This document shows, piece by piece, positions 1 to 5,244 of a stretch of 5,372 nt of DNA. This DNA is from JBHELT01 sp046262935. GTDB lineage: Bacteria; Actinomycetota; CADDZG01; JAHWKV01. Position 1 is the stretch's first letter, and each line of letters starts with the position of its first letter. The notes beneath the pieces are model-generated. The model was not told where the DNA came from. It ran no database searches and was given only the letters and a program-made list of their open reading frames with translations. Where the stretch lies: positions 1-5,372 of the forward strand of contig JBHELT010000011.1 in the NCBI GenBank assembly GCA_046262935.1, given 5' to 3'. Position numbers and translations under genes: made by a program.

Positions 1-102
1 CGCAGAGGACTGCCGGTTCACGGCCAACGCACACACACCAACGCTCGTACGCGCAAGGGTCCTAAAAAGACCGTTGGCGTGAAGCGCAAGAAAGGCAAGT
101 AA
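1..102 (+). CDS. rpsM: Small-subunit ribosomal protein S13, C-terminal end (partial)
   Basis: Only the last 33 codons and the TAA stop are inside the window; the gene starts to the left. The peptide begins RRGLPVHGQRTHTNARTRKG and ends in a lysine-rich tail (VGVKRKKGK). The GLPV-GQRT-TNARTRKGP block is the signature of the C-terminal extension of bacterial S13, which lies in the 30S head and contacts 16S rRNA and P-site tRNA. S13 is normally the first or an early gene of the alpha operon, directly before rpsK, as here. The stop is only 4 nt from the next start, which suggests coupled translation. Identification is secure from this motif, although the N-terminal helix-two-turn-helix region cannot be seen. 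Confidence 0.96.
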   Translation, partial: RRGLPVHGQRTHTNARTRKGPKKTVGVKRKKGK

Positions 103-106
103 CTCC

Positions 107-493
107 TTGGCTAAGCCGAAGAAAGCAAAGAAGAAAGAAAAGAAGAACATCCTGCACGGGCAGGCCCACATCAAATCGACGTTCAACAACACGATCGTTT
201 CGATCACAGACCTCGAAGGCAATTCGTTGTCATGGGCCTCGGCCGGGAACGTGGGCTTCAAGGGTTCGCGCAAGTCAACGCCTTTCGCCGCTCAGTTGGC
301 GGCAGAAGCCGCGAGCAAGAGGGCCCAAGAGCATGGTGTTCGTAAGGTTGATGTCTTCGTGAAAGGGCCAGGTTCTGGTCGCGAGACAGCTATCCGTTCT
401 TTGCAGGCTTCGGGCCTTGAGATCTTAGGGATCATGGATGCGACCCCGGTTCCGCACAACGGGTGCAGGCCTCGTAAGAGACGGAGGGTCTGA
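107..493 (+). CDS. rpsK: Small-subunit ribosomal protein S11
   Basis: The 128-residue product matches full-length bacterial S11. A lysine-rich N-terminus (residues 2-13) leads into HIKSTFNNTIVSITD (21-35), then WASAGNVGFKGSRKSTPFAA (43-62), VFVKGPGSGRETAIRSLQ (83-100) and the C-terminal HNGCRPRKRRRV, all hallmark S11 blocks. S11 sits on the 30S platform and binds 16S rRNA near the mRNA exit and E site. The start is TTG at 107; no ATG or GTG lies in frame between it and the nearest upstream in-frame stop at 80-82, so TTG is well supported although the Shine-Dalgarno is weak (an AAAGG run inside the end of rpsM). The TGA stop overlaps the rpsD ATG by one base, a typical coupled junction. Confidence 0.98.
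   Translation: MAKPKKAKKKEKKNILHGQAHIKSTFNNTIVSITDLEGNSLSWASAGNVGFKGSRKSTPFAAQLAAEAASKRAQEHGVRKVDVFVKGPGSGRETAIRSLQASGLEILGIMDATPVPHNGCRPRKRRRV
483..488 (+). promoter_or_regulatory. Ribosome binding site of rpsD
   Basis: GGAGGG lies 4 nt before the ATG at 493, inside the last codons of rpsK. It is a near-perfect anti-16S match and fixes the rpsD start in the TGATG overlap with the rpsK stop. Confidence 0.85.
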
Positions 494-1125
494 TGGCAAA
501 CCAACACCAGGCCAATTCGGTATGTCGCTTGTGTCGTCGCGAACGCATGAAGTTGTTCCTCAAGGGAACGCGTTGCGAAAGTCCGAAGTGCGCGATCGAG
601 CGCAGACCGTATCCACCTGGCGATCACGGCCGTGGACGCATCAAAGAGAGTGAATACCTGAACCAGCTGCGCGAGAAGCAGAAGGCTCGTCGTTTCTACG
701 GTGTTCTCGAGAAGCAATTCCGCAGTTATTACCAAGAGGCAGCTCGCGGTAAGGGCGTCACTGGTGTTCGCTTGCTCCAACTCCTCGAACTGCGCCTCGA
801 CAACGTCGTTTACCGGGGCGGGCTCGCAATGAGTCGTTCGCAGGCGCGCCAGTTCGTATCTCACGGACACTTCCAGGTGAATGGAAAGAAGGTAGACATC
901 GCTTCTTATCGGGTGAAGGCGGGCGATGTAGTTGAGGTTCGCCAAAGATCTCATTCGGTGGGCCGCATCGTCGAGGCAGCTGCCTACGCCGCGGGCCGAA
1001 ACATCCCCGACTGGCTGCTCTTATCCGCTGGAGAGTTGCGCATCAATGTGATTTCCGAACCCGATCGCACCGCGATCGACATCCCGGTCCAAGAGCAGAT
1101 GATCGTCGAGCTTTACTCGAAATAG
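493..1125 (+). CDS. rpsD: Small-subunit ribosomal protein S4, zinc-binding (C+) form
   Basis: The 210-residue product matches full-length S4, a primary 16S rRNA binder that nucleates 30S assembly. The N-terminal region has four cysteines, C11, C14, C28 and C33 (CxxC-x13-CxxxxC), followed by ERRPYPPGDHG (36-46). This is the arrangement of the zinc-containing S4 seen in Thermus. The S4 RNA-binding domain starts near LELRLDNVVYR (98-108) and continues through SRSQARQFVSHGHFQVNGKK (114-133). The C-terminus EQMIVELYSK is the usual S4 end. In many bacteria S4 is also the translational repressor of the alpha operon; whether that holds here cannot be judged because the leader is outside the window. 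A 26-nt gap separates it from rpoA. Confidence 0.98.
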   Translation: MANQHQANSVCRLCRRERMKLFLKGTRCESPKCAIERRPYPPGDHGRGRIKESEYLNQLREKQKARRFYGVLEKQFRSYYQEAARGKGVTGVRLLQLLELRLDNVVYRGGLAMSRSQARQFVSHGHFQVNGKKVDIASYRVKAGDVVEVRQRSHSVGRIVEAAAYAAGRNIPDWLLLSAGELRINVISEPDRTAIDIPVQEQMIVELYSK

Positions 1126-1140
1126 CCGAGCTACAAAAAC

Positions 1141-1146
1141 AGGAGG
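1141..1146 (+). promoter_or_regulatory. Ribosome binding site of rpoA
   Basis: AGGAGG, 5 nt before TTG 1152, in the short rpsD-rpoA gap. It decides the rpoA start: other in-frame TTG codons at 1164 and 1167 lie too far from it. Confidence 0.88.
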
Positions 1147-1151
1147 CACCG

Positions 1152-2108
1152 TTGGAAACCAGCTTGTTGATAGTCCACCGTCCGCAGATCAGTGTCGACG
1201 GAGGTGACGAAGGCGACCACGCCAAGGTAACGATCGAGCCACTCGAACCTGGCTTCGGTTACACGCTCGGCAACTCGCTTCGCCGCACTCTTCTTTCATC
1301 CATCCCCGGTGCAGCCGTAACGACCATCCGCATCGAAGGTATCCAGCATGAGTTCTCGACAATTCCTGGCGTGAAAGAAGACGTCACCGACCTGATCTTG
1401 AACATCAAAGAATTGGTCATCCGTTCCGATGCCGACGAGCCTGTGACCATCCGCTTGAACGTGAGCGGACCGAAAGAAGTAACAGGCGCCGACATCGAGG
1501 CCCCCGCCGGTATCGAGATCCTGAACCCCGACCAACTGATCTGCTCGATCAACAAGAGGGCGCAACTCGAGATCGAGATGACGGTCGAGAAGGGCCGCGG
1601 CTACGTCTCGGCGGAACGCAACAAGCCCATGGGTGGAGCGATCGGCGTTATCCCGATCGATTCGATCTTCTCACCGGTCCGCCGGGTGACCTACTCGGTC
1701 GAATCGACCCGAGTTGAGCAAAAGACCGACTACGACCGCCTGATCGTCGACCTCGAGACCAACGGGAGCCTTACTCCCAACGAGGCGCTCTCCGCCGCTG
1801 GTGGGACATTGGTTGAGCTGTTCCAACTGTTCTCCGATCTTGGCGAAGGCCCAGGCCTTCAACTCGGCCCGGAGCCCGGGACCGAGTCCGGCAACCCTGA
1901 TCTGTCGCTTCCCATCGAAGACATGGACTTCTCAGTTCGTTCCTACAACTGCTTGAAGCGCGAGGGCGTTGTGACGGTCGCGCAGCTAGTAGAGCGCACC
2001 GAGGAAGACCTGCTCGACATCCGCAACTTCGGACAGAAGTCGATCGACGAAGTGAAGATGAAACTTGCTGAGTTGAACCTTTCGCTCAAGACGAAAGACT
2101 GGATGTAG
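1152..2108 (+). CDS. rpoA: DNA-directed RNA polymerase subunit alpha
   Basis: The 318-residue product has the complete two-domain alpha architecture. The N-terminal dimerisation and assembly domain spans roughly residues 23-230 and includes EPLEPGFGYTLGNSLRRTLL (29-48, containing the conserved assembly arginine R45), PGVKEDVTDLILNIK (72-86) and RVEQKTDYDRLIVDLET (187-203). A Gly/Pro/Glu-rich linker (about 231-255) joins it to the C-terminal domain (about 256-318). There the residues equivalent to the E. coli DNA-contact surface are present: R263, N266, N292, G294, K296, S297 and E300. UP-element and activator contact should therefore be intact. The protein stops at KTKDWM, lacking the long acidic end seen in many other actinobacteria. 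It starts with TTG after a perfect Shine-Dalgarno and ends 4 nt before rplQ. Confidence 0.98.
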   Translation: METSLLIVHRPQISVDGGDEGDHAKVTIEPLEPGFGYTLGNSLRRTLLSSIPGAAVTTIRIEGIQHEFSTIPGVKEDVTDLILNIKELVIRSDADEPVTIRLNVSGPKEVTGADIEAPAGIEILNPDQLICSINKRAQLEIEMTVEKGRGYVSAERNKPMGGAIGVIPIDSIFSPVRRVTYSVESTRVEQKTDYDRLIVDLETNGSLTPNEALSAAGGTLVELFQLFSDLGEGPGLQLGPEPGTESGNPDLSLPIEDMDFSVRSYNCLKREGVVTVAQLVERTEEDLLDIRNFGQKSIDEVKMKLAELNLSLKTKDWM

Positions 2109-2112
2109 TTAA

Positions 2113-2949
2113 GTGCCGAAACCAACGAAGGGGCCGCGTTTAGGTTCTGGTCCCACTCACCAGAAGATGATGCTGGCTGGGCTAACAGCCTCATTGATAC
2201 GCGACGAGCGCATCAGGACGACCGAGGCCAAAGCCAAGCGCATGAGACCGCTTGCGGAGAAGATGGTCACTCTGGGCAAGTCCGGTGATGTTCATGCGCG
2301 TCGTCAAGCGCTTTCCGTCATCGAAGACCGCGACATCGTTCACAAACTGTTCGCCGACATCGCGCCCCGCTTCAGCGAGCGAAACGGCGGCTACACCCGG
2401 ATCTTGAAACTCGGTCCACGCAAGGGCGATGCAGCTCCTATGGCGATCATCGAATTCGTCGAAGGTGAGGCTGTGGTTACCACTTCTGAGACTACTGAGG
2501 AAACTAAGAGGCGCGGGCTTCGTCGTCGGAAGGGTGCTTCTGGCTCGAAGGGTCGGGTTGGTTCGGCTGGGGCTCCAGCTGACGCCACCTCGCAAACGCC
2601 TGCGGCGGAGGAGTCTGATGGGCTCGGTGAGTCGCCCCAGCCAAACCAACCCTCCCATGAGCCAAATGCAAACACCGCGGACGAAACCGCACCCGAAACT
2701 TCCACCGAATCAGAAGCAGCCCCCACCGTGAGTGAGGAACAAACCAGCCCCACAGCCGATGCCCCGCCAGTTTCCCCCGAATCGAGTGCTTCGACGGAGG
2801 GAGGCTCAGAGGGGAGCGGCATGGCGGACTCGTCGAGCCCGAAAGACTCCTCCGCCGCAGGGGCGAGCGAGACGGCGTCAGCTGGAGGCCAGGACGCCCC
2901 ATCTGAGCCGTCCGCAGAGCCGCAACCAACCGAAAAACCGGAGGGCTAG
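2113..2949 (+). CDS. rplQ: Large-subunit ribosomal protein L17 with a very long disordered acidic tail
   Basis: Residues 1-116 are a complete L17 core: KPTKGPRLGSGPTHQKMML (3-21), RIRTTEAKAKRMRPLAEKMV (33-52) and GGYTRILKLGPRKGDAAPMA (92-111). L17 lies near the peptide exit tunnel of the 50S subunit. The protein continues to 278 residues, whereas E. coli L17 is about 127 and other actinobacterial L17 about 165-200. The extra part has a basic patch (KRRGLRRRKGASGSKGR, 132-148) and then about 130 residues rich in Ala, Ser, Pro, Glu, Thr and Gly. By my count that stretch holds 25 acidic and only 2 basic residues, with no Cys, Phe, Trp or Tyr. It looks intrinsically disordered. The start is GTG, with no strong Shine-Dalgarno, 4 nt after rpoA, so coupling is likely. 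Its 3' part contains the inverted repeat listed separately. The core call is certain; any tail function is unknown. Confidence 0.97.
   Translation: MPKPTKGPRLGSGPTHQKMMLAGLTASLIRDERIRTTEAKAKRMRPLAEKMVTLGKSGDVHARRQALSVIEDRDIVHKLFADIAPRFSERNGGYTRILKLGPRKGDAAPMAIIEFVEGEAVVTTSETTEETKRRGLRRRKGASGSKGRVGSAGAPADATSQTPAAEESDGLGESPQPNQPSHEPNANTADETAPETSTESEAAPTVSEEQTSPTADAPPVSPESSASTEGGSEGSGMADSSSPKDSSAAGASETASAGGQDAPSEPSAEPQPTEKPEG
2573..2636 (+). repeat. Inverted repeat, left arm, inside the rplQ tail region
   Basis: This arm matches the reverse complement of the right arm (2824-2887). Aligned without gaps over 61 positions (2573-2633 against 2887-2827) I count 50 identities, including a 14-bp perfect run (2573-2586) and an 18-bp perfect run, CCTGCGGCGGAGGAGTCT (2599-2616). 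Three mismatches would be G-U pairs in RNA. A second, outer pairing block exists at 2553-2568 with 2918-2933. The arms are diverged, so this is not a fresh duplication or an amplification chimera. No clear target-site duplication flanks it. Confidence 0.85.
2824..2887 (-). repeat. Inverted repeat, right arm, inside the rplQ tail region
   Basis: Partner of the arm at 2573-2636, separated from it by about 190 nt. The perfect segments here are 2844-2861 and 2874-2887. Read in the rplQ frame this arm encodes DSSAAGASETASAG, while the opposite strand of the left arm reads DSSAAGVCEVASAG (11 of 14 identical), showing that the same sequence is present in both orientations. The arm ends about 50 nt before the truA ribosome binding site. 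Confidence 0.85.
2940..2945 (+). promoter_or_regulatory. Ribosome binding site of truA
   Basis: GGAGGG, 5 nt before ATG 2951, within the last codons of rplQ. It selects this ATG over an open in-frame extension reaching back to an ATG at 2732. Confidence 0.87.
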
Positions 2950-2950
2950 C

Positions 2951-3760
2951 ATGCCGGTTTACCGATTGCTGGTTGCCTACGACGGCGCGCCGTTCCATGG
3001 CTTCGCACGGCAGCCAGGCCTTGATACGGTTCAGGGGACCATCGAAAGTGCCCTTGCCAAGTTGTTCGGCTCCGATGTCAAGACTTCTGCCGCAGGCAGA
3101 ACCGATGCTGGCGTGCATGCACTCGGTCAAGTCATGTCTTTCGTTACCGAGCAAACCAAAGATCTAGAAGAACTTCAGCGCCGGCTCAATTCGCTTTGCG
3201 GTCCGTCGATCTCCATCGTCGAGATCGACTTTGCACCCGAAGGCTTCGATGCTCGATTCTCGGCGGTTGCGCGTACTTACGAATACGGCATCTTCACCCG
3301 AGCCGTCCATGATCCGTTCTGCCGGTTCACAACGCTTCATCATCCCGAGCCGCTGAACATAGAACTCATGGGGGCCGGTGCCCGCGCTTTGATCGGCGAG
3401 CACTCATTCGAATCGTTCGGCCGCATAGAAGAAGGGCAGAGCCCGGTGCGCCGCATCGAGTCGATCGACATCGAGCACGATGGGGATCTTGTTAGCATCC
3501 GCATCACTGCGAATTCATTCATCCAGCAGATGGTGCGCTCTATCGTCGGAACATTAGTGAAGGTTGGCGAGGGCAAGATCCATCCCGACGATGTCGATAC
3601 CATCCTTCATGCCAGGGACCGAGCTGCGGCTGCTCCCGTCGCACCTCCACACGGCCTCTTCCTGGTTTCAGTTTCATACCCTGAGCAGCTGGTCGTCGTC
3701 AACGGTGTTGCATCCGCGGCGATGATCGACGCTTCCCAAACCGATTCAAACGATAGGTGA
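2951..3760 (+). CDS. truA: tRNA pseudouridine(38-40) synthase TruA
   Basis: The 269-residue product is a full-length TruA, which isomerises uridines 38-40 of the tRNA anticodon stem-loop to pseudouridine. It opens with YRLLVAYDGAPFHGFARQPG (4-23). The catalytic loop is AAGRTDAGVHALGQ (47-60), with the nucleophilic aspartate at D52. The conserved FDARFSAVARTYEYGIF (99-115) supplies the active-site tyrosine (Y110). The second-half motif FIQQMVRSIVGTLVKVGEG (190-208) and the closing PPHGLFLVSVSYP (232-244) are also present. About 25 residues of unconserved tail follow. The start at 2951 is chosen because it has a strong ribosome binding site and a family-typical N-terminus; a longer frame upstream overlaps the rplQ tail and resembles no TruA. 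It starts 1 nt after the rplQ stop, a common arrangement in Gram-positive lineages. Confidence 0.97.
   Translation: MPVYRLLVAYDGAPFHGFARQPGLDTVQGTIESALAKLFGSDVKTSAAGRTDAGVHALGQVMSFVTEQTKDLEELQRRLNSLCGPSISIVEIDFAPEGFDARFSAVARTYEYGIFTRAVHDPFCRFTTLHHPEPLNIELMGAGARALIGEHSFESFGRIEEGQSPVRRIESIDIEHDGDLVSIRITANSFIQQMVRSIVGTLVKVGEGKIHPDDVDTILHARDRAAAAPVAPPHGLFLVSVSYPEQLVVVNGVASAAMIDASQTDSNDR
3755..3760 (+). promoter_or_regulatory. Ribosome binding site of rplM
   Basis: AGGTGA, 4 nt before ATG 3765, overlapping the TGA stop of truA. It supports coupled translation of truA and rplM. Confidence 0.65.
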
Positions 3761-3764
3761 CCTT

Positions 3765-4235
3765 ATGAACAAGAGCGGAACTTACTCAACCAAGGCTTCC
3801 GAGATCCAGCGTGATTGGTGGATAGTCGATGGCGACGGGCTCGTCCTCGGACGCCTCGCCAGCGAAGTCGCCCACATCCTGCGCGGTAAGCACAAGCCAA
3901 CTTTCGCCCCGCACCTCGACACCGGCGATCATGTCGTGATCATCAACGCGTCTAAGGTTCGTCTCACCGGCAACAAACTCGATTCAAAAGTTTGGTACCG
4001 CCACTCGGGCTACCCGGGAGGCTTAAGAGAGATTCAATATGACAAGTTGATGGCCGAGCGTCCCGAGATGGCGGTTGAGAAAGCTGTGAAGGGCATGCTC
4101 CCGCATAATCGGCTTGGCAGGCAGATGGGCACGAAGCTCAAGGTATACGCCGGAGCAGCTCACCCGCATGCCGCTCAGAACCCCAAAGAGATGCAAGTGC
4201 ACACCAAAAGGATCCGAGAGGAGGGCGGCTCCTAA
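3765..4235 (+). CDS. rplM: Large-subunit ribosomal protein L13
   Basis: The 156-residue product is slightly longer than the usual 140-150 residues of L13, an early-assembly 50S protein that binds 23S rRNA. Conserved blocks seen are RDWWIVDGDGLVLGRLASEV (16-35), LRGKHKPTFAPHLDTGDHVV (39-58), NASKVRLTGNKLDSKVWYRH (61-80), KAVKGMLPHNRLGRQM (106-121) and LKVYAGAAHPHAAQNP (125-140). The last two form the family signature. The start ATG follows an acceptable ribosome binding site at the truA stop. The gene pairs with rpsI 18 nt downstream, the almost universal L13-S9 couple. Confidence 0.98.
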   Translation: MNKSGTYSTKASEIQRDWWIVDGDGLVLGRLASEVAHILRGKHKPTFAPHLDTGDHVVIINASKVRLTGNKLDSKVWYRHSGYPGGLREIQYDKLMAERPEMAVEKAVKGMLPHNRLGRQMGTKLKVYAGAAHPHAAQNPKEMQVHTKRIREEGGS

Positions 4236-4253
4236 CCGGGCCGCGTCTGATAG

Positions 4254-4652
4254 ATGGCAACAACTGAACTTTCAAGGGCCACTGGTCGTCGCAAAGAGGC
4301 GGTCGCACGCGTACGGGTGATGCCGGGCGATGGCAAGTTCTCGATCAACGGGGGGCGTACGCTCGATGACTATTTCCCTAACCTCGCCATCAGAAGAGTG
4401 ATCCTCGAGCCACTTCGAGTCGTCGATCGTGAAAAGGCTTACGACGTGATCGTTCGCATCCACGGTGGCGGCGTGACCGGCCAAGCCGGGGCACTTCGCC
4501 ACGGCATCGCACGCGCATTGATCGAGATCGATCCCGACCTTCGTCCATCGCTCAAGGCGGCCGGTTTCCTCAGTCGCGATGCCCGAGTCAAAGAACGCCG
4601 CAAATACGGTCTGAAGAAAGCGCGCAAGGCACCTCAGTACTCCAAGCGCTAG
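4254..4652 (+). CDS. rpsI: Small-subunit ribosomal protein S9
   Basis: The 132-residue product is a full-length bacterial S9. The N-terminus has ATGRRKEAVARVRVMPGDGK (9-28), the central signature is GGGVTGQAGALRHGIARAL (71-89), and the end is KKARKAPQYSKR. The terminal Ser-Lys-Arg reaches the P-site tRNA anticodon stem in the 30S head, and its preservation argues that the gene is intact. The ATG is immediately preceded by an in-frame TAG (4251-4253), so no longer start is possible. There is no good Shine-Dalgarno directly upstream; the nearest purine-rich run is AGAGGAGGG at 4217-4225, about 28 nt away. This is the last gene of the + strand series. The glmM gene that often follows the pair in actinobacteria is not here. 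Confidence 0.98.
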   Translation: MATTELSRATGRRKEAVARVRVMPGDGKFSINGGRTLDDYFPNLAIRRVILEPLRVVDREKAYDVIVRIHGGGVTGQAGALRHGIARALIEIDPDLRPSLKAAGFLSRDARVKERRKYGLKKARKAPQYSKR

Positions 4653-4653
4653 T

Positions 4654-5238
4654 TCAGGTTCCCGTAACCTTGCTCAAGAAACGCTCCATGGGTTCAGTCA
4701 CCGCGTCTGGAGTTTCAACCGGCGAGGCGTGACCCGCATGAGGCAGCTTTACGAACTCCACCAAACCCTTGAGCCCGCCGGCTAAAGCCTCTGCGCGCTC
4801 CATAGAGATGGCAGCATCGATCTCACCATGCAAAACCAAAGCGGGGGCCTGGATCTCACCCAACCGGTCGGTTATGTCCTCGCGATGGTTAACGGCAGCT
4901 AGTGCCTGCTTCGCTCCGACCTTGAACCCGTCGCGCCATCTTTGCATCCAGTTCGCCTTAACATCCGTTGGAGTTTCGCCCCCCATGAGCATGGCGGCCG
5001 CCGATTCGAGCAAGATGTCGTTCCATCCAGTTTCCAGATACACGTCGAGCATCGATTCATAGATCGGCACAAGTGTTGGGTCTTCTGCGCCTGCCTGCGT
5101 ATCGATAAGGATCAGCCCGTCGACACGCTCGGGATGTTTGAGCGCGGCCCTGAGTGACTGAAACCCTCCCTGGCTCTGGCCCCCGAATACCGCCTTGTCT
5201 ACGCCGAGGTGGTCGAGCAAGGCGATGTGATCCTCCAT
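4654..5238 (-). CDS. Alpha/beta hydrolase, C-terminal part of a probably interrupted gene
   Basis: This 194-codon frame begins at an internal ATG (complement of 5236-5238), three codons after an in-frame TGA. It carries the nucleophile elbow FGGQSQGGFQSL (18-29; G-x-S-x-G with S22), a likely catalytic acid D141 in LHGEID (136-141) and the catalytic histidine H170 in PHAGH. PERVDGLILIDTQAG (36-50) is typical of the strand after the elbow. The fold resembles esterases and 3-oxoadipate enol-lactonase-like hydrolases, but the substrate is unknown. The core strands before the elbow and the HG oxyanion segment would lie upstream, so this piece alone should not fold as a normal enzyme. No convincing ribosome binding site precedes the ATG. 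It may be a pseudogene remnant, a sequencing error, or a frame rescued by readthrough. Its TGA stop lies 1 nt from the convergent rpsI stop. Confidence 0.75.
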   Translation of the reverse strand: MEDHIALLDHLGVDKAVFGGQSQGGFQSLRAALKHPERVDGLILIDTQAGAEDPTLVPIYESMLDVYLETGWNDILLESAAAMLMGGETPTDVKANWMQRWRDGFKVGAKQALAAVNHREDITDRLGEIQAPALVLHGEIDAAISMERAEALAGGLKGLVEFVKLPHAGHASPVETPDAVTEPMERFLSKVTGT

Positions 5239-5244
5239 CAGGTC

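Noticed and set aside
2573..2887. The inverted repeat as terminal repeats of an active insertion sequence
   Set aside because: There is no transposase, no target-site duplication was seen, the arms are diverged, and the interior remains in the rplQ frame. A non-autonomous relic remains possible but unproven.
2732..2950. An open in-frame extension of truA back to an ATG at 2732, adding 73 codons
   Set aside because: It overlaps the rplQ tail, its Arg/Pro-rich translation resembles no TruA, and the ATG at 2951 has a strong ribosome binding site and the family N-terminus.
2391..3154. Long open frames on the - strand opposite rplQ and truA
   Set aside because: They arise from the biased composition of the tail region and the inverted repeat. 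They have no family similarity that I recognise and lie opposite certain genes.
4656..4670. AGGTT-CCCGT-AACCT as an intrinsic terminator after rpsI
   Set aside because: The stem is only 5 bp, there is no T tract on either strand, and it lies inside the hydrolase coding end. It is mentioned under findings but not called as a terminator.
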